A DNA stretch of 64,000 bases, from positions 682,001 to 746,000 of the forward strand of contig NZ_JAVDUJ010000001.1 of NCBI RefSeq assembly GCF_031456295.1. Reading direction: 5' to 3'. The notes beneath the pieces are model-generated. The model worked only from the letters and a program-made list of their open reading frames with translations, was not told where the DNA came from and ran no database searches. Below are positions 37,153 to 46,845 of the stretch, in pieces. Both the position numbers and the translations under genes were made by a program. The DNA comes from Arcanobacterium_A hippocoleae (GTDB lineage Bacteria; Actinomycetota; Actinomycetes; Actinomycetales; Actinomycetaceae). Numbering within the stretch: the first letter of the stretch is position 1; the number at the start of each line of letters is the position of its first letter.

Positions 37153-37997
37153 GGCATACTATTCCCGAGATAGCTTGTCGAAGCTGACCAAAGTATACCG
37201 CCGATGATTGCTGAAACGATCATCATCAAGATCCCGGTAAGCACGATCCAAAGCAGATATGATGCCACAAATGGCACGAGCGGCGATTTTTCAAATTTCC
37301 CTTCGCGATTTAAGCCGATATACGTAAGCAATTCAGCAAGAAAACCACAGATCCCAAAGATCAGCATAAATAGTGGCATCATCAAAAAATTCAGTGCAGC
37401 TACCGGAAGCAATACAAAGAGCAAAATCACCGGCATTAATGCGATCGTGGGGCTTACGCTAAAGGCATAGATGCTGGCAAGACGGGAGAAATTGGTATCT
37501 GCACTACGCATCGAAAACACAATCCGGTTACATCCGACCCGCAATGCGATAATCGCTGCAAATGCCAATAGCAATACAATAAATATCGCTAACCAAGTGC
37601 CAAAGCCGATCACGAAATAAACCGATGGAGCGCCTAATCCACCAAATGAACGCATCAAGGAAGAAGCCACATCTGCAAGCCCCATCCCCCGTCCAATTGT
37701 GACGGAGAAGACCAGCGCTAATTCCGCAGCGAAAATACCTAAAATCAGTAATCCAGCTTTGCTAGTGCTTTTCGGCACGATCTGATAAGCAGCTGTACCA
37801 TGCCAGATGTGTTGTAATGCTCCGGTAATTTGTTGGAAAATATTTGCCATTGCATTCTGCGGAGCCGCAGATCCTTGCGTCAGTACGGAATCAGTGTTTT
37901 TTATCGCCTCATTTTCTTGCGTTTCTGGCAAGGGCTGAAGCTGCGTGGAGTCTAAGTTCGTGGAATCTAAATTATTGTCTGTAGGTGAAAGTGACAT
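37146..37997 (-). CDS. Yip1-like polytopic membrane protein
   Basis: 283 residues from the ATG at 37997, which has AAAGGACG upstream; an earlier in-frame ATG lacks a site. The first 80 residues are hydrophilic, with a repeated LDST unit. Five or six membrane segments follow (about 83-105, 125-150, 178-200, 203-225, 240-270). The Phe/Ser-rich helical pattern FSRLASIYAFSVSPTIAL is reminiscent of Yip1-domain proteins. Coupled to the lipoprotein gene by a 7-nt overlap, so the two products probably act together at the membrane. Function unknown. Confidence 0.65.
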   Translation of the reverse strand: MSLSPTDNNLDSTNLDSTQLQPLPETQENEAIKNTDSVLTQGSAAPQNAMANIFQQITGALQHIWHGTAAYQIVPKSTSKAGLLILGIFAAELALVFSVTIGRGMGLADVASSLMRSFGGLGAPSVYFVIGFGTWLAIFIVLLLAFAAIIALRVGCNRIVFSMRSADTNFSRLASIYAFSVSPTIALMPVILLFVLLPVAALNFLMMPLFMLIFGICGFLAELLTYIGLNREGKFEKSPLVPFVASYLLWIVLTGILMMIVSAIIGGILWSASTSYLGNSMPW

Positions 37998-38127
37998 CAG
38001 CTCGTCCTTTCTATTCAGGATTTTGATCAGGGGTGAAGATTTCATTGTTAGGATTCTCATAAATCCAACTTCCCCCTATTTGAAGCTATCACCTCCTCCC
38101 CACCGCTGCAAAGGGACTTAAGCCTAA

Positions 38128-38179
38128 AATATTCAGGCGTCTGGTGCGTGCAGTTACGCGCGCCAGACGCCTGAATATT
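38128..38179 (-). terminator. Terminator of proS
   Basis: A perfect 17-bp stem (38128-38144 with 38163-38179) with a short inner pairing, 17 nt after the proS stop. The minus strand continues with TTAGGC, so the U run is short (ATATTTTA). Confidence 0.8.
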
Positions 38180-38195
38180 TCTCAATCAACACTGC

Positions 38196-39953
38196 CTATT
38201 GCAGCAACTGCGAAAGTACTCCACACACCGCAGCTGGCGGATAATTCTCACTCGCACCAGTAGCACGTGTACGCAGCTCCACTACGCCTTCGCTCAACCC
38301 GCGCCCAATCACAATCGCATATGGCACGCCAAGCAGCTCGTAATCAGCAAACTTCACCCCAGCAGAAACTTTCTTCCGATCATCATAGATCACCTCAATC
38401 CCCGCAGCATCAAGCTCAGCCGAAAGCTTTTCACCCATTTGGAAAAGCTCTTCTCCCTTGCCGGTAACCAACACTTGCACCTGAGCTGGCGCAATCTCGA
38501 CCGGCCAAACCAAACCCTGCTGATCATGATTCAACTCTGCAAGCGCTGCAAGTACTCGCGAAACACCGATCCCATACGAGCCCATCGTAACTACCTGGGT
38601 CTTGCCATTTTGATCAAGCACCTTCAAATCAAGCGCTTGCGCATACTTCCGCCCAAGCTGGAAAATATGCCCAATCTCAATTCCACGCTCAATCGACAGC
38701 TCACCCGAACCGTCTGGCGCTAAATCACCATTGCGGACTTCGACAGCTTCGATCATGCCGTCAGCAGCAAAATCGCGACCATACACCAGATTAAAAACAT
38801 GACTATCGACAGCATTTGCACCGCTGATCCAACGTGAACCACGGACAATATGCGGATCAAGCAGATAGCGCACAGCATTCTCGCTGCCATTTACGCCAAG
38901 CACCTGCGGCCCGATATATCCAGGCACCAATTCCGGATGCTGCGCCAAATCAGCTGGCGTAGCCAATTCCACTTCAGCTGGTGCAAGATTTGCCTCCACA
39001 CGCTTTAGATCAACTTCACGATCGCCAGGCACACCAATTACTACCACTTCACGAGTTCCATCTGGATGCACCAAAGTGACTACAACATTCTTTAATGTAT
39101 CTGCTGCTTCCCAATCACGATCCGCACGCGGCTCAGCTGCATTTGCCATCGCGACGAGCGCATCAATTGTAGTGGCTCCTGGAGTCGGCACCACTTTCGG
39201 CTCTGGCACCTCGGCAAATCCAAGTTCTGGCAGCTCAGGGGTGGTAACAGCCTCTGTATTAGCCGCATATCCGCCAGGCGAGGAAACAAAAGTATCTTCA
39301 CCAATTGCACACGGGAACAAAAACTCTTCAGAACGCGAACCACCCATTGCACCAGAAGTGGCAGAACAAATCACAAACGGCAAGCCCAAGCGACTGAATA
39401 CTTTTTGATAAGCACTGCGCATCGTTTCATATGCGCGATCCAACCCAGCATCGTCAATATCAAAAGAATATGCATCTTTCATCAAAAATTCGCGGGTCCG
39501 AATCAAGCCAGCCCGCGGACGCGCCTCATCACGATATTTCGTCTGAATCTGGTAAATCGTGAGCGGCAAATCCTTATACGAGGAGTACATATCCTTCACC
39601 GCAAGCGTAAACATTTCCTCATGCGTCGGGGCAAGGAGATAATCATTCCCACGCCGATCCTGCAAGCGGAACAAGTTTGGCCCATATTCTTCCCAACGAT
39701 TCGTAGCCTCATACGGTTCACGCGGCAGCAACGCTGGCAAAAGCACTTCCTGCGCACCAGCTGCATCCATTTCCTCACGCACAATCGCTTCGACTTTCCG
39801 CAACACCTTCAAACCAAGCGGGAGCCAGGTATAAATGCCTGGAGACACTCGGCGCACATATCCTCCACGCACAAGCAGCTTATGAGATTCAACTTCTGCA
39901 TCAGCAGGATTCTCGCGTAAAGTACGCACAAAAAGTTCAGTCATTCTTAACAT
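38196..39953 (-). CDS. proS: Prolyl-tRNA synthetase
   Basis: Class II synthetase that charges tRNA-Pro. 585 residues, the bacterial type with an editing (INS/YbaK-like) domain inserted at about 230-390 between motifs 2 and 3. SPGIYTWLPLGLKVLRK and RDEARPRAGLIRTREFLMKDAYSFD are the motif 1/2 regions. The ATG at 39953 (MLRMTELF) fits the family opening; the next ATG three codons on is possible. No ribosome site is present and TAAACT lies about 10 nt upstream, suggesting a leaderless transcript. Confidence 0.96.
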   Translation of the reverse strand: MLRMTELFVRTLRENPADAEVESHKLLVRGGYVRRVSPGIYTWLPLGLKVLRKVEAIVREEMDAAGAQEVLLPALLPREPYEATNRWEEYGPNLFRLQDRRGNDYLLAPTHEEMFTLAVKDMYSSYKDLPLTIYQIQTKYRDEARPRAGLIRTREFLMKDAYSFDIDDAGLDRAYETMRSAYQKVFSRLGLPFVICSATSGAMGGSRSEEFLFPCAIGEDTFVSSPGGYAANTEAVTTPELPELGFAEVPEPKVVPTPGATTIDALVAMANAAEPRADRDWEAADTLKNVVVTLVHPDGTREVVVIGVPGDREVDLKRVEANLAPAEVELATPADLAQHPELVPGYIGPQVLGVNGSENAVRYLLDPHIVRGSRWISGANAVDSHVFNLVYGRDFAADGMIEAVEVRNGDLAPDGSGELSIERGIEIGHIFQLGRKYAQALDLKVLDQNGKTQVVTMGSYGIGVSRVLAALAELNHDQQGLVWPVEIAPAQVQVLVTGKGEELFQMGEKLSAELDAAGIEVIYDDRKKVSAGVKFADYELLGVPYAIVIGRGLSEGVVELRTRATGASENYPPAAVCGVLSQLLQ

Positions 39954-40132
39954 AAGCAAAAGTTTACTCGCTCAACTAGCAGTTGCCCATTTTACGTTGA
40001 AAATGTGGGATTCATGAACCCCACATCAAGCAACTTCCAGCGTGCCGAAACTGAAGCTAAATTAAGTCTCAGAAAATTTTTGCAAGCGAAAAAACACAGC
40101 CGCAATCACTGAAATCATGTACCCAAAAGAGC

Positions 40133-41296
40133 TTATTCAGTAATAATCTCAGGATGCGCATTTCCATCTTCAGCCAAGCCTAATTCTGCTGCCACCAGCC
40201 GCGCTCTCCGAATCAACGTCGGCACAATCTCTGCCTCAGATACCGTCTCAACCACTTTGCCCTGCACAAAAATTTGCCCCTTGCCATTACCAGAAGCCAC
40301 ACCCAAATCAGCTTCTCGCGCCTCACCAGGACCATTGACCACACAACCCATCACTGCTACACGCAGTGGGAAGGTAATATCTTTTAACCCTTCCGTCACA
40401 CGCTCAGCCAGATCATACACATCCACCTGGCATCTTCCACATGACGGGCATGAAACAATCTCCAACTGCTTCGGCCGCAAATTCAGGCACTGCAAAATCG
40501 CTTCACCCACTTTTACTTCCTCTACCGGAGGCGCAGAAAGCGAAACTCGAATCGTGTCGCCAATACCTTTTGCAAGCAGCGCACCAAAAGCAACCGCAGA
40601 TTTGATCGTTCCCTGGAATTGTGGCCCTGCTTCCGTCACACCCAAATGCAGCGGCCAATCTCCTGCTTCAGAAAGCAATTCATATGCCCGCACCATCACC
40701 ACCGGATCATGATGCTTTACTGAAATTGCAAAATCAAAAAATCCTGCATCTTCAAATAAACGAGCCTCCAGCACAGCCGATTCCACCAATGCTTCCGGTG
40801 TGGCTTTCCCATATTTTTGCAACAACCGCGGATCGAGCGAACCAGCATTGATCCCGATCCGCATCGCTGTCCCATTAGCCTTTGCAGCAGCCGCAATTTC
40901 TGGAATTTTATCGTCAAAACGCTTAATATTGCCAGGATTAACACGTACTCCGCAGCCAGCTTCAATCGCCGCAAACACATAGCGCGGCTGAAAGTGAATA
41001 TCTGCAATCACTGGAATATTTGATTTATCATGGATCACCGCGAGCGCATCAGCATCTTTATCCGTTGGGCAAGCTACCCGCACGAGATCACACCCAGCTG
41101 CTGTTAATTCGGCAATTTGCTGGAGAGTAGCACCAATATCATGAGTTTTCGTGGTCGTCATTGATTGCACGCTAATTGGCGCACCACCACCAACAGCCAC
41201 ATCACCCACATGAATCTGGCGGGTTTTCTTGCGCGGGCTGAGCACAGCTGGAGCTTCCTTGATCGACGGCATCCCCAGTGATACTGGATTATTCAC
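40133..41296 (-). CDS. ispG: 4-hydroxy-3-methylbut-2-enyl diphosphate synthase
   Basis: Iron-sulfur enzyme of the MEP isoprenoid pathway. 387 residues. TIM-barrel N-terminal domain (ISVQSMTTTKTHD, RVACPTDKDAD, ADIHFQP) and a C-terminal 4Fe-4S domain with cysteines in SCPSCGRCQVD and MGCVVNGPGEA. Start GTG at 41296 with GGTGGAG upstream. dxr and rseP are on the same strand nearby, as in most actinobacteria. This pathway step and dxr indicate that the organism makes isoprenoids by the MEP route. Confidence 0.97.
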   Translation of the reverse strand: MNNPVSLGMPSIKEAPAVLSPRKKTRQIHVGDVAVGGGAPISVQSMTTTKTHDIGATLQQIAELTAAGCDLVRVACPTDKDADALAVIHDKSNIPVIADIHFQPRYVFAAIEAGCGVRVNPGNIKRFDDKIPEIAAAAKANGTAMRIGINAGSLDPRLLQKYGKATPEALVESAVLEARLFEDAGFFDFAISVKHHDPVVMVRAYELLSEAGDWPLHLGVTEAGPQFQGTIKSAVAFGALLAKGIGDTIRVSLSAPPVEEVKVGEAILQCLNLRPKQLEIVSCPSCGRCQVDVYDLAERVTEGLKDITFPLRVAVMGCVVNGPGEAREADLGVASGNGKGQIFVQGKVVETVSEAEIVPTLIRRARLVAAELGLAEDGNAHPEIITE

Positions 41297-41510
41297 AGTT
41301 TCTCCACCCCATTCATTTCCGTTTTGCTCAAATCATTCGGTTTACCAAACTGCCAGAACGCCAATTTACCAGATTCAACTTCCCTTCTGGACGAAGACAA
41401 ACCCGCAGACACTAATAGTGTAATCTACACCTGCGAGGGCGATCGGCTGTAATTGACACATTCGCCCTCCGATCACACAACACCCGTAATTACGCTCTGA
41501 TTCACAAAAA

Positions 41511-42803
41511 CTAAAATGCCGGTTTCAAAATATCTGCCACGATCAAGAAAATCGTCATCAACACAAAGAACGAAACCACTACCTGACTCAATGGCAGCAG
41601 CCGTGCAGTATCAAAAGCTCCCGGATCTGGCATGCCACGCCATTTTGCACTCGCGCGCTTTATCCATTCGATGAGCGCACCAAGAATATGCCCACCATCA
41701 AGCGGAAGCAGTGGTAGCAGATTAAAAATGAAAAGTGACATGTTCAGCGAAGCAAAAAGGAGCAGAAAATCAGCTGCCCGCGCCGCAAAAGTATATTGCG
41801 CAGATCCGCCGCCAGTAATTTTGCCAGCCATATCTGCAATACCGACGAGTCCAACTACTCCGCTTGCATCACGTGGCGTATCACTAAACAAACTCACTCC
41901 GATATTCCATAAATGTACTGGGAGTCCAATAATGATCTGCGCTGTTCCAAGTGCAAGATTGCCGATTTGCGCCGGAAGTGCACTGAAACTTTGCTGCTCA
42001 CGCTTGATTTCTGGGCTCACGCCAAGATATGGCTGCATTTCAAGCAGCGGCTTACCAGCTGCATCTTTCACGATTTCACCAGCGCGCACCTGCGGGCGCT
42101 CTACTTCAATTACATTGATCGTAAATGTTTCCTGACGCCCCTCGCGCAGCACATCCACCGGCTTTTCACCTGCACCATGTGCTTGAATTGCTTCCCGTAA
42201 CTCCTGCCAGTCCTTCACAGGAGTACCAGCCCATGCACGGATCTCATCACCTTGCTGCAATTCTGATCGTGCTGCTGGTGTAGCTGCAGCTAGCTCACAT
42301 TTAGTCTGCATTGGATCAATACACGGGGCGATTCTACCAACCGTGTTACTGAGCGCAGGCATACCGATTCCCAGCCAGACGATCGCAAAGCACAATACTG
42401 AAAGCAAAAAGTTTACGAACGGCCCGCCAAACATGACGATCAGTTTCTTACCAGGTGAAAGACGCCAGAAGGCCTGCGCAGCTTCCTCAGGGGCAAGTTC
42501 AGCAGCTGATTCACGCCGTGCCTGCTCCGCGAATGTGAGCTCACCGTGCTTCGTGAAAATTTTTCTGCCCGGACGAGCCGGAGCAAGCATCCCGCAGAGC
42601 CGCACATATCCGCCAAGTAAAATCCACTTCACACCGTATTCGGTGCCACGATAAACTTTTGAAAAAATCGTTGGCCCAAAGCCCACAAAATATTGTGAAA
42701 CTTTCACACCAAATAGTTTCGCCGGGATCAGATGCCCCAGCTCATGCAAGGCGACGGCAATCAGTAAACCCAGGATAAATAAAATAATGCCGATGATACT
42801 CAA
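41511..42803 (-). CDS. rseP: Site-2 protease RseP family (M50)
   Basis: 430-residue intramembrane zinc metalloprotease that cleaves membrane-bound regulators. HELGH at about 20-24 in the first helix is the zinc site, LPLLPLDGGHI near residue 370 supplies the third ligand (Asp), and a PDZ domain lies in between (about 175-250). Three to four membrane segments. Its ATG overlaps the dxr stop (ATGA). In mycobacteria the homologue Rip1 cleaves anti-sigma factors; the targets here are unknown. Confidence 0.95.
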   Translation of the reverse strand: MSIIGIILFILGLLIAVALHELGHLIPAKLFGVKVSQYFVGFGPTIFSKVYRGTEYGVKWILLGGYVRLCGMLAPARPGRKIFTKHGELTFAEQARRESAAELAPEEAAQAFWRLSPGKKLIVMFGGPFVNFLLSVLCFAIVWLGIGMPALSNTVGRIAPCIDPMQTKCELAAATPAARSELQQGDEIRAWAGTPVKDWQELREAIQAHGAGEKPVDVLREGRQETFTINVIEVERPQVRAGEIVKDAAGKPLLEMQPYLGVSPEIKREQQSFSALPAQIGNLALGTAQIIIGLPVHLWNIGVSLFSDTPRDASGVVGLVGIADMAGKITGGGSAQYTFAARAADFLLLFASLNMSLFIFNLLPLLPLDGGHILGALIEWIKRASAKWRGMPDPGAFDTARLLPLSQVVVSFFVLMTIFLIVADILKPAF

Positions 42804-44011
42804 AGTTTTGCTCCGATAATTTCGTTAGCCCGATTTCTTGCCCAAGATTCGCTTTCTTTCACCATCGCAAGCGAGAGTTCACCACCGTCAGCAAACTCAT
42901 GAAGCACATCTGCTACTGTCTCAATAATTCCTAGATAACTCAGTTTTCCAACGAGAAAAGCGCTCACACATTCTTCATTTGCCGCATTCATCACAGCCGG
43001 GTGCAATGGCGAAGCCTGCAATGCTTGACGCGCAAGTTCGATTGCCGGGAAGGTCTGTACATCAAGCGGGAAAAATTCCCAGGTTTGCATACTCTCCCAA
43101 TTACATGGCGCGGATATTTCTACTAAGCGTTCTGGCCAGGATAAACCGAGCGCAATTGGCAGCTTCATATCCGGCGGAGAGGCTTGCGCGATCGTGGAAC
43201 CATCCTGAAATTGCACTAGCGAATGCACGATCGATTGCGGATGTACCACTGGAATAATATCTTTTGGATCCACAGCAAATAGATATGCGGCTTCGATCAG
43301 TTCCAGAGCTTTATTAAAAAGTGTGGCAGAATTGATCGTCACTACCGGCCCCATTTTCCAGGTCGGATGCTGCAATGCTGCCTTTGCATCCACATGCTGT
43401 AAATCTGCACGCTTTTTCCCGCGGAACGGCCCACCCGAAGCAGTGAGAATAATTTTTGCCACTTCAGTAGTGCCATCCACCTCCGGCACAGTCAATCCGC
43501 GCCGATGCCGGCCACCACGTAAAGCTTGTGCAATTGCAGAATGTTCCGAATCTACCGGCACGATTTGCCCCGGCCGCTGCATTGCCGCCTGCACCAATGC
43601 GCCACCAGCTACCAATGATTCTTTATTTGCTAAAGCGAGCGTAGCGCCTGATTCGAGTGCACACAGCGTTGGTGCAAGCCCCACTGATCCGGTAATACCA
43701 TTGAGTACGACGGTATTTTCCGATCCGCTTCCCGCAATTTCCGCAATCGCATCCATCCCGCTCAAAATTTGCGGAAGCGGCATTGACGGATACATTTCGC
43801 TCCACAAATCAGCAAATTGCGCAGCTGCATCCGGCTGCGCAATCCCCACAGTATCGACTCGAAATTCTGCCGTCTGCCTGGCTAATAATTCTAATTGCCC
43901 ACCGCCGGCAGCAAGTGCTTTCACTTGATATTGATCACTATTAGCCGCAATCACCGCTAGTGCCTGCACGCCGATCGAACCGGTAGAGCCGAGAATAATT
44001 ACCTCGCGCAT
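42800..44011 (-). CDS. dxr: 1-deoxy-D-xylulose 5-phosphate reductoisomerase
   Basis: Second step of the MEP pathway, NADPH-dependent. 403 residues. NADPH loop GSTGSIGVQAL (about 8-18), ANKESLVAGG, PVDSEHSA (metal site) and the substrate loop LTASGGPFRG followed by HPTWKMG are all present. GGTGGAG precedes the ATG. Lies 4 bp after the DivIVA-domain gene and overlaps rseP. Confidence 0.98.
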   Translation of the reverse strand: MREVIILGSTGSIGVQALAVIAANSDQYQVKALAAGGGQLELLARQTAEFRVDTVGIAQPDAAAQFADLWSEMYPSMPLPQILSGMDAIAEIAGSGSENTVVLNGITGSVGLAPTLCALESGATLALANKESLVAGGALVQAAMQRPGQIVPVDSEHSAIAQALRGGRHRRGLTVPEVDGTTEVAKIILTASGGPFRGKKRADLQHVDAKAALQHPTWKMGPVVTINSATLFNKALELIEAAYLFAVDPKDIIPVVHPQSIVHSLVQFQDGSTIAQASPPDMKLPIALGLSWPERLVEISAPCNWESMQTWEFFPLDVQTFPAIELARQALQASPLHPAVMNAANEECVSAFLVGKLSYLGIIETVADVLHEFADGGELSLAMVKESESWARNRANEIIGAKL

Positions 44012-44015
44012 TCAC

Positions 44016-44564
44016 TCACTCCACCGCGATCAATACCGAAATGACCCGATCAAGATACACGTCAACCACGGCTTCATCGTATGCATTACCTTTACGGGCA
44101 CGCCGAAACACTACATCCCGAACTTCTTTTGAAGTCAACTGAGTTTGCCCTTCAAAATATCGCGCAATTTGGCTGATGAAAGCATCCACTTCACTCTTTG
44201 CATAGCCATAATCTTTTGCATTCGCAAATCGTTCGCCGTCCTTGCGTAACATTCGCGGATACAGCGATTCAGCCTGCCCGTAAGCATAATCAAGCCAAGC
44301 TGATTCACCAGTATCCACCATTACATTCGCCCGCCGGCGCTGCAGCAATGCGCGTTCAAGCCGATCCAGTGCGCCATCGACTTCGCTCGCCTTATACCCA
44401 TTACGCACCCAAGAAAATGCTGCCTGCCGGACATCGTCTTCGGTCACGTTTGATTCTGCTGAATCTTTATAAGCATGTTTCGCACGATCAAAAAACGCGT
44501 CCACCTGTTTGCGGTTGTACCCGTATTTGAATGTGCCGGCACGAGAAAAAGTATGTGCGCTCAT
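44016..44564 (-). CDS. DivIVA-domain small protein
   Basis: 182 residues with two DivIVA-type helices: GYNRKQVDAFFDRA (about 15-28) and a second, GYAKSEVDAFISQIARYF (about 119-136), plus a degenerate third GYKASEVDGALDRLERAL (about 56-73). The modular G-Y-x4-VD-x2 repeat is typical of DivIVA N-termini, but no long coiled coil follows, so it is not the polar-growth DivIVA itself. Placed between rlmN and dxr as in other actinobacteria; its ATG overlaps the rlmN stop. Role unknown, likely membrane- or septum-related. Confidence 0.8.
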   Translation of the reverse strand: MSAHTFSRAGTFKYGYNRKQVDAFFDRAKHAYKDSAESNVTEDDVRQAAFSWVRNGYKASEVDGALDRLERALLQRRRANVMVDTGESAWLDYAYGQAESLYPRMLRKDGERFANAKDYGYAKSEVDAFISQIARYFEGQTQLTSKEVRDVVFRRARKGNAYDEAVVDVYLDRVISVLIAVE

Positions 44565-45844
44565 TTTGCTTCCTCCAAAGTTGCGTTGGTGGCTGATTCG
44601 TCTGCTAAAAGTTTACTCAAATTTGCCGGTTCTTTTCGATGTACCGCGATTGCCGCGTCAACAGCAGCCTGAGCTTTCGCTGCCCGCTTTGCAACCCGTT
44701 GCGGATCAAGCGTTTCAGCCGCTAACTGCCCACACGCACCATCAATATCAGAACCGCGTGTATCACGTACAGTTGTCGCGATCCCAGCATCCCGCAAAGT
44801 TTTCACAAATAGCTCAGCCGCACTTTTCGTAGCTGCCGTCCAAATCGAACCAGGAGTAGGATTGAGCGGGATTGGATTTACATGCGCCCACCCTCGCCCG
44901 CGGGAATTTAGCTCATGCGCAAGTAATTTTGCCCGCCATTCGTGATCATTCATATCTTTAATCAAAGCGTATTCGATAGATACACGACGTCCGGTTTGCA
45001 CAAAATATCTCCGCGCAGCATCAAGCAATTGCCCAACTTTGAACCGTGAATTGATCGGAATCAAATCATCACGCAAACCATCGTCCGGCGCATGCAGTGA
45101 AACAGCAAGAGTGACGGGGAAACCCTCAGCAGCAAGCTGATCTATTGACGGCACAAGCCCAACGGTGGAAACCGTGATATTCCGTGCCGACATCCCAAAC
45201 CCAGCTGGACTCGGATCGATCATCCGATGCAACGCCCCAATGACAGCTTTATAATTCGCCATTGGCTCGCCCATTCCCATAAATACGATGTTCGTAATAC
45301 GAACTGGCGCTCCCAGATCGCCAGCAGCCGCTCCGAGCATACTCATTCGCAGCTGCTCAATAATTTCTGCAGTCGAAAGATTCCGCGCCAATCCTCCCTG
45401 CCCAGTAGCGCAAAACGGACACGCCATTCCACAACCGGCCTGGGAAGAAATGCAAAGAGTAGCCCGATCAGGATACTTCATCAGCACTGATTCAACTACT
45501 ACCCCGTCAAAAAGCCGCCAAAGAGTCTTGATCGTCTTCCCGCCGTCAGCAATCTGATCACGCACTTTCGTGACCAGCTGTGGAAACACTTTTGCAGACA
45601 GCTCTTCGCGCTGCGTAGCTGGCAGATCCGTCATTTGCTGCGGATCAACTGTGCAATGCTCAAAGTAATGCCGTGAAAGCTGATCTGCCCGAAAAGCCGG
45701 ATAACCAAAATCCTGCAGCAAAGCTTTGCGTTCTTGCAGATCAAGATCAATCAGATGGCTCGGAGCCTTTCCCGTCCGCTTTGCAACAAAGCTCAAAGAC
45801 GGGCGCGGCCCTGATTCCACGCGTGGACGCACTTGTTTCTTCAT
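44561..45844 (-). CDS. rlmN: 23S rRNA/tRNA adenine C2-methyltransferase
   Basis: Radical-SAM enzyme that methylates A2503 of 23S rRNA and A37 of some tRNAs. 427 residues, with an N-terminal extension of about 30. The CxxxCxxC cluster is Cys138, Cys142, Cys145 (AGCGMACPFCATGQ). GMGEPMANY, and DTRGSDIDGACGQL near the end, hold further family motifs and the second methylation cysteine (GACGQL). A C-terminal tail of about 50 residues is extra. Overlaps the DivIVA gene by 4 nt. Confidence 0.96.
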   Translation of the reverse strand: MKKQVRPRVESGPRPSLSFVAKRTGKAPSHLIDLDLQERKALLQDFGYPAFRADQLSRHYFEHCTVDPQQMTDLPATQREELSAKVFPQLVTKVRDQIADGGKTIKTLWRLFDGVVVESVLMKYPDRATLCISSQAGCGMACPFCATGQGGLARNLSTAEIIEQLRMSMLGAAAGDLGAPVRITNIVFMGMGEPMANYKAVIGALHRMIDPSPAGFGMSARNITVSTVGLVPSIDQLAAEGFPVTLAVSLHAPDDGLRDDLIPINSRFKVGQLLDAARRYFVQTGRRVSIEYALIKDMNDHEWRAKLLAHELNSRGRGWAHVNPIPLNPTPGSIWTAATKSAAELFVKTLRDAGIATTVRDTRGSDIDGACGQLAAETLDPQRVAKRAAKAQAAVDAAIAVHRKEPANLSKLLADESATNATLEEAK

Positions 45845-45866
45845 TAGTTAAATCCTACTCCCGAAC

Positions 45867-46760
45867 TTAGATCGCGCCGAAAGCCAGCGCAAAAAGGAAA
45901 TAGAAAACTGGGGCGCAAAACAGGATTGAATCAAGCCGGTCAAGCATCCCACCATGCCCAGGAAATACTGACCCCATATCTTTAATCCCAAGATCACGTT
46001 TGATCATTGATTCCGCAAAATCTCCAGCCGTCGCAATAAAAGGCGTGATCACTCCAAAGAGAATCGCCCACGGCCAGTCTAGCTTCGTAAACAAACCAAC
46101 AATCAGATAGGAAACCAGCAGTGATAAAAACATTGAGCCGCCAAATCCCTCCCACGATTTCTTCGGAGAAATTTTCGGCACCATTGGATGCTTCCCGAAA
46201 AGGATCCCGGCACACCAGCCACCCGTATCATTTGCTGCAGGTAAAAGGATCAAAGCGGTAAGAATCTGTGTTGGTGCAGGAAGATGCGCCATTCCAATGG
46301 CAAAAACTCCTGAGAGCCCAATCCAAGCCAGACCAAATACTGCCACGATCCCGGTACGCAGACTCTCGCCAAGATAATATTTCGTAATTCCCAGCGCCAA
46401 TGTAGTCGAAATCAAATATCCAAGGAATCCCGCGCCAACTCCAAACTCCCAGGTAAGGAGCACCATGAAAATGACCGAAACACTCAATGTAATAAACGGA
46501 ACGCGAATATTTCTTGCCAAAACAGCGCCGGAAAACTCCCAAATCCCGATCACCAATGCAATCGTGGCAAGAACTACGAAGATTTGGATGTAAAACACCA
46601 AAGATGCCGCAATGATCCCCAGTAGAATGATCGCAGTAGCTGTCGCTGCGGGAAGGTTCCGTCCAGCACGCGAATTCGACTCTACTGGCGGCTTTGGCGG
46701 ATGCGGAGAAAATTTCCGTGCCGGATGCATTCCGTGTTGAAACTTTTGATATGGGATCAT
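45867..46760 (-). CDS. cdsA: Phosphatidate cytidylyltransferase
   Basis: Makes CDP-diacylglycerol for phospholipid synthesis. 297 residues from the ATG at 46760, which has CAGGAA upstream; the frame extends 26 codons further up without a site. About eight membrane segments, ending with the family signature KRDLGIKDMGSVFPGHGGMLDRLDS. frr lies 85 bp upstream, rlmN 22 bp downstream. Confidence 0.95.
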   Translation of the reverse strand: MIPYQKFQHGMHPARKFSPHPPKPPVESNSRAGRNLPAATATAIILLGIIAASLVFYIQIFVVLATIALVIGIWEFSGAVLARNIRVPFITLSVSVIFMVLLTWEFGVGAGFLGYLISTTLALGITKYYLGESLRTGIVAVFGLAWIGLSGVFAIGMAHLPAPTQILTALILLPAANDTGGWCAGILFGKHPMVPKISPKKSWEGFGGSMFLSLLVSYLIVGLFTKLDWPWAILFGVITPFIATAGDFAESMIKRDLGIKDMGSVFPGHGGMLDRLDSILFCAPVFYFLFALAFGAI

Positions 46761-46845
46761 AAATTTTTCCTGCAAAGAACTTTGGCATGGCAGCTCCCCT
46801 CCCGAAAAAGACGGCGCATTGCCATGCCAGAAGCACAATTGCGAA

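Noticed and set aside
41435..41469. Terminator after rseP
   Set aside because: Only an 8-bp stem with a 19-nt loop and no U run; not convincing.
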